A DNA stretch of 64,000 nucleotides from Chloroflexota bacterium (GTDB lineage: Bacteria > Chloroflexota > Anaerolineae > Anaerolineales > Villigracilaceae): assembly GCA_016234485.1 (NCBI GenBank), contig JACRBL010000013.1, positions 1 through 64,000 on the forward strand. Direction: 5' to 3'. This document shows, one piece after another, positions 43,579 through 52,303 of this stretch; positions within the stretch are counted from its first letter, which is position 1; each line of letters starts with the position of its first letter. Below the pieces are notes generated by a model. It made no database searches. It was given only the letters and a program-made list of their open reading frames with translations, and was not told the origin of the DNA. A program made the translations under genes and the position numbers.

Positions 43579-45195
43579 TTATGTATTGCGTAACCAGTCG
43601 CTTTCAGATTTATCCTGCGAGGGGAGATAGGGCATTTGAGGGCCAGGGATGCCGAGCAATTCCGAAAGCGCGGCGCGCATCGCGATTCGGTCGTCCCATA
43701 AATATTCTATTTGACCAAAACACATGGACTGCTCGTGACCCTTCCCGCAGGCGAGGACAATATCACCGGGCCGCGCCATCTTGACCGCCAGGCGGATTGC
43801 TTCGCCGCGATCGGCCACGCGCCAGAAGGTTTCGCCTTCGCGTCCACCCCTGGACCTCGCGCCATTTGCCATCTCCTCGAGGATTCCCTCCAGCGATTCG
43901 ATGCGCGGGTCTTCGGCGGTGAGGATCGTGACATCGGCCAGCTCGGCGGATGTCTCTGCCATCATGCGACGCTTTTCTTTGTCCCGCAATCCTGCCGAGC
44001 CAAACGTCACTATTACTTTGGGGCGGTCTTCGTTGTCATTAGGAGTTGGGAGATAGGAGTTAGGAAGCATGGCGCGGGCGGCTTCGAGGGCAACTTTGAG
44101 GGCATTCGGTGTATGAGCAAAATCCACGATGGCGGTGAAGGGTTGACCGAGGTCAATGCGTTCCATGCGGCCAGGGATGCCCGCGAGTGAGGCCAGTCCG
44201 CGCGCCGCGTCTTCGGGAGAGATGCCGAGCCCGTAGACCGCGGCCGTGAACGCAGCGAGACAATTCGAGACGTTGTACGCGCCCACCAGTGGACTGGTTA
44301 CATCCACGCGGAAATCTTTCGACGCGGCGGTGAAGTGAATGCCAGTGGGAGAATAGGTCACGTTCTCGGCGCGCAGATCGGCGGAATCTTGTAGGCCGTA
44401 ATTTAGTTTTTTGGTCTGGATGAAATCGTCCAGGAAGTCGAACGATTGGTCATCGCGATTGATGATCGCGAGACGCGGATTCCCCGATGTTTTGGCGCGA
44501 GTCTTTCCCAAACTCTCGAAAAGGCGGGCTTTCGCCGCGCGATAATTTTCGTAGCCCCCGTGCTGATCCATGTGTTCCCAAGTGATGTTGGTGACAATGC
44601 CAATGTCGAACTCGCAGGCGTCCACGCGATATTGCGCCCAGGCGTGGGAGGTGGTTTCGAGGACAACGTGCGTCAGACCCGCGTCCACCATTCTGGCAAG
44701 ATAAGCCTGCACATCGTGTGCGTCGGGCGTGGTGACGTGGAAGCCCGTGTCGAGGACCTCGTCGCCGATCACGGCATTGACCGTGGAGATCATGCCCGCT
44801 TTGAGTCCCGCCGTCCGCAGGATGTTGTAGAGCAGGTTCGTGGTGGTGGTCTTGCCGTCCGTGCCAGTGATGCCGATCACCGTCAGGCGCCGCGCCGGCC
44901 AATTGTTGAACGCGGCCGCCAGAAAGGTCAGGGCTTGACGCGGGTTGTCGAGTCCAATGTAGGGAGTTGGGATGCCACCCCGACCCACGTCGCCAATCAC
45001 CGCAACCGCGCCATTGGCGATGGCGTTGGGGATGAAGTCGTGCCTGTCCACTGTGCCGCCTTTCATCGCGACGAAGAGGTTGCCCGGTTTCACGGCGCGG
45101 CTGTCTATGGCAATGCCTGTGATGGGGATATCGGGGATGTCGGATGGGTGGGGAAAGGGGAAATCAATGAAAAGTTGCGCGAGGGTTTTTGTCAT
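43579..45195 (-). CDS. murE: UDP-N-acetylmuramoyl-tripeptide synthetase (MurE-type Mur ligase)
   Basis: A 538-residue Mur ligase adding the third residue of the peptidoglycan stem peptide. Three domains: N-terminal UDP-binding (DSRAVKPGNLFVAMKG), central ATPase with GITGTDGKTTTTNLLYNIL, ETTSHAWAQYRV and NITWEHMDQHG, and C-terminal ligase domain. The amino-acid-binding loop reads TAEDPR where diaminopimelate-adding MurE has DNPR, so the third residue may differ; some Chloroflexota use ornithine. The frame extends to 45258, but the ATG at 45195 fits the family. It stands outside a cell-wall cluster. Confidence 0.9.
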   Translation of the reverse strand: MTKTLAQLFIDFPFPHPSDIPDIPITGIAIDSRAVKPGNLFVAMKGGTVDRHDFIPNAIANGAVAVIGDVGRGGIPTPYIGLDNPRQALTFLAAAFNNWPARRLTVIGITGTDGKTTTTNLLYNILRTAGLKAGMISTVNAVIGDEVLDTGFHVTTPDAHDVQAYLARMVDAGLTHVVLETTSHAWAQYRVDACEFDIGIVTNITWEHMDQHGGYENYRAAKARLFESLGKTRAKTSGNPRLAIINRDDQSFDFLDDFIQTKKLNYGLQDSADLRAENVTYSPTGIHFTAASKDFRVDVTSPLVGAYNVSNCLAAFTAAVYGLGISPEDAARGLASLAGIPGRMERIDLGQPFTAIVDFAHTPNALKVALEAARAMLPNSYLPTPNDNEDRPKVIVTFGSAGLRDKEKRRMMAETSAELADVTILTAEDPRIESLEGILEEMANGARSRGGREGETFWRVADRGEAIRLAVKMARPGDIVLACGKGHEQSMCFGQIEYLWDDRIAMRAALSELLGIPGPQMPYLPSQDKSESDWLRNT

Positions 45196-45260
45196 GCGAG
45201 GCCTGTGTGTGTGTTTAAACGAAAAGAGGGCTTCGGCAATTTTACCAAAGCCCTCCAAAA

Positions 45261-45291
45261 GATTTCGGAAGTCTGCGAGACTTCCGAAATC
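45261..45291 (-). terminator. Hairpin terminator ending the ATP synthase F0 genes
   Basis: Perfect 14-bp stem (45261-45274 with 45278-45291), followed on the minus strand by TTTT. It lies 4 bases past the subunit b/delta stop. Centre GTCT-GCG-AGAC relates it to the elements at 31665 and 36711. It shows that no F1 genes are co-transcribed. Confidence 0.8.
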
Positions 45292-45295
45292 TGCA

Positions 45296-46030
45296 TTACT
45301 TCAAGCTCGTGCGAAGGCCTTCGAGTTTGCCAGCGACGGAGCCATCGAGGACTTTGTCGCCGACTTTGATGACGAGGCCGCCGAGGATGGATGGGTCGAC
45401 GCGGAAGGTAACGGCTTGCGCGCCGACCTTGGCGAGGACGTCCTTCTTGACGGTGGCTTCCTCATCCTTCGAGAGAGGCAGGGCGCTGGTCACTTCGGCA
45501 GAGTCGCCCTTGAAACTGGCATCGTCGAGAACGACGACTTTGCCGCTCTTCACGCCCGAGAAGAACTCGTTGATGAGGGCGTGCTGGCGCTTCTCGTCCA
45601 GCGCTTCGCCGACGAGTTTCTGCGCGGCGGCGATGGAGAGGGCGGCAACCTGTCCGCGCAGATCGCCAAGGATCTTGTTGCGTTCGCCTTCGACTTCGGC
45701 GAGGGCGGCATCGCGCGCTTTCGCGGCTTCGGCATCCGCGGCGGACTTCACGTCCTTGGCGGCGGCTTCGGCGCGTTCGCGGGCTTCGGCGACGGTGGCG
45801 TTGGCTTTCTTTTCAGCGTCGGCCACGATCTTTGAGGCGTCTTTTTCGGCGTTGGCGCGGGCTTCGGCGGCCACGCGGGCATCTTCGATGCCTTTGGCGA
45901 TGGTCTCGCGGCGCTTCTGCAACATACCTGTCATCGGTTTGAAGACCCAGACATTCAATGTGACCATGACGATCGCGAACGCCAGGATCTGGACGATGAT
46001 CAATCCAAGATTAATACCAAGAGCTTCCAT
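45296..46030 (-). CDS. atpF: ATP synthase subunit b fused to C-terminal part of delta
   Basis: A 244-residue stator protein. Residues 1-160 are a normal subunit b: N-terminal membrane helix (LGLIIVQILAFAIVMVTLNVWVF), then a long Ala/Lys/Glu coiled coil. The last 80 residues (from about 163, GKVVVLDDASFKGDSAEVTSALPLSKDEEATVKKDV to VKVGDKVLDGSVAGKLEGLRTSL) match the C-terminal beta-rich half of the delta subunit, including FRVDPSILGGLVIKVGDKVLDGSV. The N-terminal helical domain of delta, which binds alpha, is missing. No separate atpH is present. RBS AGGAG 7 bases before the ATG. Confidence 0.85.
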   Translation of the reverse strand: MEALGINLGLIIVQILAFAIVMVTLNVWVFKPMTGMLQKRRETIAKGIEDARVAAEARANAEKDASKIVADAEKKANATVAEARERAEAAAKDVKSAADAEAAKARDAALAEVEGERNKILGDLRGQVAALSIAAAQKLVGEALDEKRQHALINEFFSGVKSGKVVVLDDASFKGDSAEVTSALPLSKDEEATVKKDVLAKVGAQAVTFRVDPSILGGLVIKVGDKVLDGSVAGKLEGLRTSLK

Positions 46031-46046
46031 GTTGTGCTCCTAAACC

Positions 46047-46289
46047 TTACACGACCTGGAACAGCATGAGGAACGCGATGACCAGGCAGTAAATGGCGAT
46101 GGCTTCCGAGAAGGCGATGCCGAGGATCATGTTGGTCAACAGGTTGCCGTAGGCGTCGGGATTGCGAGCCATGCCGCCCAGCGCGCCCTGCACGCTCAAA
46201 CCGATACCGATACCAGCGCCCGCGGCGCCGATCATTGCCAGGCCAGCCCCGATGAAACGACCAGCGAGTACCAATGCTTCATTTTCCAT
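46047..46289 (-). CDS. atpE: ATP synthase subunit c
   Basis: An 80-residue two-helix proteolipid forming the rotor ring. The glycine-rich first helix (GAAGAGIGIGLSVQGALGG), the polar loop ARNPDA and the second helix with ion-carrying Glu62 (IAFSEAIAIYCLVI) are present. The residues that mark sodium-binding rings (Gln in helix 1, Ser/Thr after the Glu) are Ile and Ala here, so proton coupling is expected. AAGGAG precedes the ATG. Confidence 0.97.
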   Translation of the reverse strand: MENEALVLAGRFIGAGLAMIGAAGAGIGIGLSVQGALGGMARNPDAYGNLLTNMILGIAFSEAIAIYCLVIAFLMLFQVV

Positions 46290-46322
46290 GTTGAATGTCT
46301 CCTTCGAAATAATTTTTATTGT

Positions 46323-47312
46323 TTAGTGGGATTCGGCGTGCTCTTCACCGCCGTGACCGACGGTGGCTTGCGCCATAAAGACCATCGTCAACATGCCAAA
46401 CACGAAGGCCTGGATCACGCCGACGAACAACTCGAACATCATGAGCATCGAGGGAATGATGGTGATCTTGCCCAACAGGGCGGCCACCACAGCCATCAAC
46501 ACGACGCCTGCGAACATGTTACCGAAAAGACGGAAGGCAAACGAGAGGATCTTCGAGAGTTCCGAGATCAACTCCAACAGGCCGACGAGGAAGTCCATCG
46601 CGCCGAAGAACGGGACGGTGAACATGCGGCGGGTGTTGAAGAATTTGCTCAAATAACCAAAGCCCTGCGACTGGAAGCCGATGACCTGAATGAAGATCAC
46701 GGCGATGAGCGCCAGCGAGAAGGTGAAGTTCAAATCCACGGAAATGCCGCGGAAGAACGGGATCAGGCCATAGCCGTCGTGTTCCGCTTCCTGCGCGACT
46801 AGCGTGGTGATCGGACCAAGATGCTGAACCTCATAGCCATGCTCGGAATGATGAAGCACGCCGATGGTCTCGAAGCCAGGGACGATCTTGAGCAGATTGG
46901 CGAACAGCACGTAGATCATGATGGTCGCGAACCAGGGGAAGATCTTCGGCGCCCACTTGGCTCCCGCGGAACCTTCGGTGAGGTTGTAGAGCATTTCAAG
47001 CAGGGCTTCAAAAACGCCGCCGATCCCGTGGGGGACGAGGTCTTTTTCGCTCTTCTTGATAGCGCGGTTCACCGAAAAGGCGATCCAAATGATGAGGATC
47101 AGGGTCAGGGCAAGCGTCGGAAGAGTATTGACGAGGTAGAGAGGACCGAGGCCGAGGAAATTCTCGATGAACGGCTCCTCCATCAATTTCTCCGCGGCCA
47201 CCTGAATGTGCGGCTGGACAGGCGCAAAAATACCGCCAAGCAAAAAGCCAGCGATCATCAATGCCAGAACGATCCAGCGGTTTACGGGTCTGCGTTTTTC
47301 TGCGGTAGACAA
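46323..47312 (-). CDS. atpB: ATP synthase subunit a
   Basis: A 329-residue membrane subunit forming the proton half-channels. The essential arginine lies in LSKILSFAFRLFGNMFAGVVL, and the final helix region is FVGVIQAFVFGMLTMVFMAQATVG. The start is TTG at 47312, with AGGAGG 5 bases upstream, an ideal ribosome binding site for an unusual start codon. The N-terminal periplasmic part is longer than in E. coli. A His-rich end (GHGGEEHAESH) closes the protein. Confidence 0.95.
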   Translation of the reverse strand: MSTAEKRRPVNRWIVLALMIAGFLLGGIFAPVQPHIQVAAEKLMEEPFIENFLGLGPLYLVNTLPTLALTLILIIWIAFSVNRAIKKSEKDLVPHGIGGVFEALLEMLYNLTEGSAGAKWAPKIFPWFATIMIYVLFANLLKIVPGFETIGVLHHSEHGYEVQHLGPITTLVAQEAEHDGYGLIPFFRGISVDLNFTFSLALIAVIFIQVIGFQSQGFGYLSKFFNTRRMFTVPFFGAMDFLVGLLELISELSKILSFAFRLFGNMFAGVVLMAVVAALLGKITIIPSMLMMFELFVGVIQAFVFGMLTMVFMAQATVGHGGEEHAESH

Positions 47313-47321
47313 ATCCGCCTC

Positions 47322-47594
47322 CTACAAATCAGTGGTTTTGGTTTCAGATTTTGAGTCTGTAATGCGAGCGATGGATCGACGGGCGATCCGATACATGACA
47401 ACGATGGTAATCGGTATTCCTGCCATCACAAGGACAGCCGTGAATAGCGGCTTGGTGCCGAATTGGTTATCGAGCCACAATCCGCCAAATACGGAAAGCA
47501 GAACGATGAGCAACGATGCGATTCCAACCTGCATCATCACGCCCAAAATCGTATTAATTGCCTTGCTGTTGTTGCCTTTGTCCATTTGTGTCAT
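47322..47594 (-). CDS. ATP synthase accessory protein AtpI/AtpZ-like
   Basis: A 90-residue two-helix membrane protein at the head of the F0 genes, the usual place of atpI/atpZ, whose products help assemble the c-ring or carry magnesium. Helices: about 18-42 (VMMQVGIASLLIVLLSVFGGLWL) and 48-70. The GLWLDNQFGTKPLF segment matches the AtpZ/AtpI (F0F1-ATPase assembly) family. No ribosome binding site precedes the ATG, and a perfect promoter ends about 9 bases before it, so the message may be leaderless. Confidence 0.8.
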   Translation of the reverse strand: MTQMDKGNNSKAINTILGVMMQVGIASLLIVLLSVFGGLWLDNQFGTKPLFTAVLVMAGIPITIVVMYRIARRSIARITDSKSETKTTDL

Positions 47595-47602
47595 ACCGCA
47601 CG

Positions 47603-47632
47603 ATTATATCAATAGGGTTTACGATGTGTCAA
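47603..47632 (-). promoter_or_regulatory. Sigma-70-type promoter of the ATP synthase F0 operon
   Basis: Minus strand: TTGACA (47632-47627), 18-base spacer, TATAAT (47608-47603). Both boxes are perfect matches to the consensus. Transcription would begin about 47597, a few bases from the ATG at 47594. Confidence 0.75.
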
Positions 47633-47650
47633 CAAAATTACCCTCACCCT

Positions 47651-47690
47651 AGCCCCTCTCCCCTGCGGGGAGAGGGGAATGAGGGGCTAG
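47651..47690. repeat. GC-rich hairpin ending the nuo operon (CCCCTCTCCCC type)
   Basis: Perfect 11-bp inner stem CCCCTCTCCCC / GGGGAGAGGGG (47653-47663, 47667-47677) with an outer AGCCCCTC/GAGGGGCT stem. It overlaps the nuoN stop codon and probably ends that transcript. A similar hairpin lies at 56699. Confidence 0.7.
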
Positions 47691-49123
47691 AACAAGTTCA
47701 ATGCGCCTTGTGCGGCCAGGTTGAACCAGGGGGCGAACACGGTGCCGAGCAGGATCACGCCCAGCGCGAGCATGGTCAACGCGATGGCGTAGGGACGCGT
47801 AATGGGCAGGGGCGTGTTCTCGGTCGCTTCGTCGCGGTACAGGTAGATGTGCTTGATGACGATCAAGTAGTAGTATACGCCGAAGATGGAATTGATGATA
47901 CCGACGATCGCCAGCCAGACGAGCCCGACTTTGACGGCCGCGGCAAACACAAGGACCTTCGCGATGAATCCGCCGAACGGGGGCATGCCAGCCAGGGACA
48001 GGAACGCGATCAACGCGGCCAGCGCCAGCCAGGGATGCCGTCGGCTCAGGCCATTGTAGGCGGGGATGTCGTCCGAGTGGACGGCGCGGGAGTAGGCGGT
48101 GACGATGCCGAAGGCTAGCAGGTTGGTGGCGATGTAGGCGATCAGGTAGAACACCACGCTGGTCACGCCGAGATCGGAGAGGCCCGCGTCGCTGACGTAG
48201 ATGGCCGCCACGCCGATCAACGTGTAGCCCGCGTGCGCGATGGACGAGAAGGCCAGCATACGCTTGATGTTCTTCTGCCCGATGGCGAGCAAGTTGCCGA
48301 GGGTCATCGTGGCGGCAGCGAGGACGGCGAGGATGAACGACCAGGCCTGCGCGTCGAGCGGGAAGGCCACCACCAACAAGCGGACGAGGACGGCAAATCC
48401 CGCGGCCTTCGAGACCGTGGACAGGAATCCCGCCACAGGAGTGGGCGCGCCTTCGTACACATCGGGAGCCCAGAAGTGGAACGGCACAACCGAGACTTTG
48501 AAGCCGAGGCCGACGAGAAGCAGGAAGACCACGCCAAGGAAGAGTCCCTTCGGGAGTTCGGCCGCGATGGAATAGAGGTCGGCTGTGCCTGTGAAGCCGT
48601 AGAGCAGGGAGAAGCCGTAGAGCATCACGGTGGACGTCAACGCGCCGAAGAGCAGGTATTTGAAGCCCGCCTCGGTGGATTTATCGTCCGAGCGGAGGAA
48701 CCCCGCCAAAACGTAGAGCGGGATCGAGGTGGTCTCGATGGCGAGATAGAGCATGACGAGGTTGGCCGAAGCCGCCATCAGGTTCATGCCGAGGAGCGAG
48801 GCGAGCAGTAACACGTAGGCTTCGCCGCGTCGGTTGACCTTTTCCATATCCATCAGGAAGAGGGCTGTGGCCGCGCCGCCGAAGAGGAAGAGCATCTTGA
48901 AGAAGAAGCCCAGCCAGTCGAAACGCAACATGCCGCCGAGGACGGTGACGGGTTGGTCGGGGCGTCCGAATAACAGCGACACGACCAACGTCAGGAGAAG
49001 ACCGCCCGCCGTCAGCCAGCCGAGGCCGCGTCGGTCGTCCGCCTTCCAGAACGGTTCCAGGATCAGGATGGCGATCCCGATGGCGAGGAGAAGAATTTCG
49101 GGGAGAATGGAGATGAGATTCAC
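47687..49123 (-). CDS. nuoN: NADH-quinone oxidoreductase subunit N
   Basis: A 478-residue antiporter-like subunit with about 14 membrane helices, forming one proton channel of complex I. The conserved Glu/Lys helices are present (LYLAIETTSIPLYVLAG; KVSVVPFHFWAPDVYEGAPTPVAGFLSTVSKAAGF). It starts with GTG at 49123, overlapping the upstream nuoM stop (TAGTG), with GGAGG upstream. It is the last gene of the cluster. Confidence 0.95.
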   Translation of the reverse strand: MNLISILPEILLLAIGIAILILEPFWKADDRRGLGWLTAGGLLLTLVVSLLFGRPDQPVTVLGGMLRFDWLGFFFKMLFLFGGAATALFLMDMEKVNRRGEAYVLLLASLLGMNLMAASANLVMLYLAIETTSIPLYVLAGFLRSDDKSTEAGFKYLLFGALTSTVMLYGFSLLYGFTGTADLYSIAAELPKGLFLGVVFLLLVGLGFKVSVVPFHFWAPDVYEGAPTPVAGFLSTVSKAAGFAVLVRLLVVAFPLDAQAWSFILAVLAAATMTLGNLLAIGQKNIKRMLAFSSIAHAGYTLIGVAAIYVSDAGLSDLGVTSVVFYLIAYIATNLLAFGIVTAYSRAVHSDDIPAYNGLSRRHPWLALAALIAFLSLAGMPPFGGFIAKVLVFAAAVKVGLVWLAIVGIINSIFGVYYYLIVIKHIYLYRDEATENTPLPITRPYAIALTMLALGVILLGTVFAPWFNLAAQGALNLF

Positions 49124-50676
49124 TATGCGCCTCCCAACAGGTGGAGGATACTATCAACGCCCGTTTGCACCATTGGCGTCATGATCTGGGGGAAGAGACC
49201 GATGCCGACCATGAAGAGACAAAGGGTGACGATGGCGATCTTATCGAGCGCGGTGAGCGGACTGATGTGGCCGTGGAATTTCTCTGGCACATCGCCGAAG
49301 AAGACCATGCGGATATTGCGCATGATGTAGGCCGCGGTGATGACGATGGAGATGCTGGCGATAATCGCCACGCCCCATTGTTTGCCCCACACGCCCATGA
49401 AGATGGGGAATTCGGCCACGAAGCCAGAGAAACCTGGCATGCCCATCGAGACGAGGCCGCCGATGATGAAGCCGATGGAGGCGAAGGGCAGGAGTTTGCC
49501 CATGCCGCCAAGCTCGGGAATTTCGCGGGTGTGGGCTCGGTCGTAGACCATGCCTGTGACAGCAAAGAAGAGAGCCGTCATTACGCCGTGCGAGAACATT
49601 TGCACGCCCGCGCCGAGAAGACCGTCAGAATTGAGGGTGGAGATGCCGAGCATCACCAGACCCATGTGTGAGACGGAGGAGAAGCCGATCATGTATTTCA
49701 GGTCGGTCTGGACGAAGGCGATGTACGCGCCGTAGACAACCGCGATGGAGGCGAAGGCCAGGATCAACCATGACCATTCCTTCGCGCCTTCGGGCAGGAG
49801 CATGACGCCAACGCGCAGGGCGGCGAACGCGCCCAACTTCATCAGCACGCCCGCGTGGAACATGGAGACGGCTGTGGGCGCGGCCACGTGACCATCAGGC
49901 GACCAGTTGTGGAACGGCCAGATGCCGCCCAGCACTGCAAAGCCGAGGAAGACAGGCAGGAACCAGAGCGTTTCAAAGGGGATTTTCGCGCCGAAGACAT
50001 TCACCATCACGTCGAACGCGCCTGCCTGTTGCGCGGCGGAAATGGCGCGCATGTCGAAGGTCGCCTCGCCGAGATACTGCCCCGCCGTCCAATATATCGC
50101 GAGCGCGCCGACGAGGGCGACGACCGAACCGATGAACAGGTAGAGCGTCAATTTCATGGCGGCGTATTCGCGAGTCTTGACCCAGCCCCAGATGGCGATG
50201 AGCAGGTACATCGGGAAGACGGCGATCTCGTAGAAGAAGAACAGCATGAACAGGTCGAGCGAGGCGAAGACGCCGAACACCCCCGAGGCCAGCAGGAACA
50301 GGAAGGCGAAGAATTCACGCGGCCGATCCTGAATGCCTGCGGGAGCGTGAGGATCGTCAATGCCCCACGAAATGAGCACGCCCGTGAACATGACGATGCC
50401 CGTCAGCAGGACGAGCGGAGCGCTCATGCCGTCCACGCCGAAGATGAGTTTCATGCCGAGTACGGGAAGCCAGTTGTATTCTTCCACGAACTGATAGCCC
50501 GTCATGTGGTTTACAAGATATTGAATGTAAACCCATGCCGACAGGAGCAGGGCAAAGGTCGCCGCGGCGAGGGCGAGGGTGCGCGTCTCATTCCGCTTTT
50601 CGGCGGGCATGAGCAATATCAGCACCGCCGCGACCATGGGGGTAAAAACAATTACGCTGAGAACTGGAAAGTTCAT
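49123..50676 (-). CDS. nuoM: NADH-quinone oxidoreductase subunit M (first of two)
   Basis: A 517-residue antiporter-like subunit. FFFYEIAVFPMYLLIAIWG has the channel glutamate, and IWPFHNWSPDGHVAAPTAVSMFHAGVLMKLGAFAALRVG is the conserved lysine/histidine helix region. The ATG at 50676 has GAGG 5 bases upstream; the GTG at 50682 overlaps that box. The protein is only distantly like the second NuoM upstream, so the two are old paralogues rather than a recent copy. Confidence 0.93.
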   Translation of the reverse strand: MNFPVLSVIVFTPMVAAVLILLMPAEKRNETRTLALAAATFALLLSAWVYIQYLVNHMTGYQFVEEYNWLPVLGMKLIFGVDGMSAPLVLLTGIVMFTGVLISWGIDDPHAPAGIQDRPREFFAFLFLLASGVFGVFASLDLFMLFFFYEIAVFPMYLLIAIWGWVKTREYAAMKLTLYLFIGSVVALVGALAIYWTAGQYLGEATFDMRAISAAQQAGAFDVMVNVFGAKIPFETLWFLPVFLGFAVLGGIWPFHNWSPDGHVAAPTAVSMFHAGVLMKLGAFAALRVGVMLLPEGAKEWSWLILAFASIAVVYGAYIAFVQTDLKYMIGFSSVSHMGLVMLGISTLNSDGLLGAGVQMFSHGVMTALFFAVTGMVYDRAHTREIPELGGMGKLLPFASIGFIIGGLVSMGMPGFSGFVAEFPIFMGVWGKQWGVAIIASISIVITAAYIMRNIRMVFFGDVPEKFHGHISPLTALDKIAIVTLCLFMVGIGLFPQIMTPMVQTGVDSILHLLGGA

Positions 50677-50690
50677 AATCACCTCGAGGT

Positions 50691-50746
50691 AAAACGTAAT
50701 GCGTAAAACGTAAAATGTTAATTACGTTTTATGTTTTACGTTTTAG
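50691..50746. repeat. AT-rich inverted repeat between the two nuoM genes
   Basis: Stuttering words AAAACGTAAT, GCGTAAAACGTAAAATG on the left pair with ATTACGTTTTATGTTTTACGTTTT on the right. It lies inside the operon with no T run after it, so it may act as an RNA-processing or stability hairpin. Similar words flank the terminator at 60123. Confidence 0.5.
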
Positions 50747-52293
50747 AAGAGCATCACCATCGCTTTATTGATGACATCCAAAATCCACGCGGGGTAGACG
50801 CCGATGATGAGGATGAGAGCCATCAACGGAACCATGACGAAAATTTCGCGCGTGTTAATCTCGGTCAGTTTGTGCTCGCCGTGCGCCCAGTGTTCGTTCA
50901 TCGGTCCGTGCAGGACGCTCTTGATGCCCTTCAGGATATACGCGCCCGTGAAGAGCAGGCCGATCATGGCGATGGCGGTGTAGACCAGCATCACAGAGTC
51001 AGAGTTGACGCCGACGCCGTACGCGCCCCGTACCACCAGGAACTCGGAGATGAAGCCGTTGAGTCCAGGCAGGCCAAGGGAGGCCATCGAAGTGAAGATC
51101 AGGATACCGCCGTAGACGGGCACGAGCGGGAAGAGTCCGCCAAACTTGCTGAGGTCGCGGGTGTGCGTCCGCTCGTAGATGACGCCGACGAGGAAGAACA
51201 TGCCCGCCGCGGAGAGTCCGTGGTTGAACATTTGGAGCACCGCGCCATTGAGGGCGATGGTCGCGTCGATCGTCCCTGCGGCGCGAGCGGCCGCGGCGAT
51301 ACCGAGCAGGACGAAGCCCATATGGTTCACGGACGAGTACGCGACCAGTCGTTTGAAGTCCGTCTGACCGTACGAGGCGAACGCGCCGAAGACGATGGCG
51401 GCCACTGCCAGGAAGGCCAGCGAACTGGCGTAGAAATTCGCCTGCTCAGGATAGAGCGGCAGGACAAGGCGCAGGAAGCCGTACGCGCCGAGTTTCAGCA
51501 GAACGCCCGCCAGGATCATCGAACCAGCGGTCGGCGCTTCGGTGTGCGCGTCGGGGAGCCATGTGTGGAATGGCCAGACGGGGACTTTGATGGCGAAGGC
51601 CAGCACGAACGCCCAGAAGGCGACGATCTTGATCGTGGAATAGGTGATGGCTGTGCCGCCAAAGGTGGCGTCGGGAGAAATGGAATTCCACTTCTCGACG
51701 ATGCTGGCAAGGTCAAAGGTCTGGAAGAGGACGCCAAGCAACTGAATGCCGAGGAGAAGTCCGAGCGAACCTCCCATGGTGTAGATCATGAACTTGAGCG
51801 AGGCATAGTTGCGGTTGGCGCTCCCCCACTGATTGATGAGGAAGTACATCGGGACGAGGCCGATCTCCCAGAAGACGAAGAAGACCAGCAGGTCAATGGA
51901 CATGAATACGCCCAACATGCCCGTTTCGAGGAACAGGAAGAGCATCATGTAGGCCTTGACCCGGTCGCTGACGCTGAACGAGGCCAGGATGGCAAGAGGC
52001 GTCAGGAAGGTGGTCAACACGACCATCGTCAGGGAGAGACCGTCCACGCCGAAGTGGAGCGAGGAGTTGATGGCTTCGTACCAGATGTATTTGACTTCAA
52101 ACTGGTAACCCGCGAGATCGGGATTGAATCCGAGCCAGAGGTAGATCGAAAGCCCGAACGGGATGAGGCTGGCGAAGAAAGCTGTCCAGCGGATGAGTTT
52201 GTTCTCTTCGCTGGGGAAGAAGAAGATGACCAGCGCCGCGAGGGCGGGGAAGAACAGGATCAGGCTAAGGAGGTGTGTGTTGAGAAATTCCAT
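50743..52293 (-). CDS. nuoM: NADH-quinone oxidoreductase subunit M (second copy, NuoM2)
   Basis: A 516-residue antiporter-like subunit. FFVFWEIGLVPMYFLINQWGS carries the channel glutamate, and KVPVWPFHTWLPDAHTEAPTAGSMILAGVLLKLGAYGFLRL is the canonical M/ND4 segment, closer to the usual NuoM than its neighbour. It lies between nuoL and the other nuoM. Complex I with two NuoM subunits in a row is known as the 2M type and is thought to pump more protons per turnover. GGAGAG precedes the ATG. Confidence 0.93.
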   Translation of the reverse strand: MEFLNTHLLSLILFFPALAALVIFFFPSEENKLIRWTAFFASLIPFGLSIYLWLGFNPDLAGYQFEVKYIWYEAINSSLHFGVDGLSLTMVVLTTFLTPLAILASFSVSDRVKAYMMLFLFLETGMLGVFMSIDLLVFFVFWEIGLVPMYFLINQWGSANRNYASLKFMIYTMGGSLGLLLGIQLLGVLFQTFDLASIVEKWNSISPDATFGGTAITYSTIKIVAFWAFVLAFAIKVPVWPFHTWLPDAHTEAPTAGSMILAGVLLKLGAYGFLRLVLPLYPEQANFYASSLAFLAVAAIVFGAFASYGQTDFKRLVAYSSVNHMGFVLLGIAAAARAAGTIDATIALNGAVLQMFNHGLSAAGMFFLVGVIYERTHTRDLSKFGGLFPLVPVYGGILIFTSMASLGLPGLNGFISEFLVVRGAYGVGVNSDSVMLVYTAIAMIGLLFTGAYILKGIKSVLHGPMNEHWAHGEHKLTEINTREIFVMVPLMALILIIGVYPAWILDVINKAMVMLF

Positions 52294-52303
52294 GATTGCT
52301 CTC

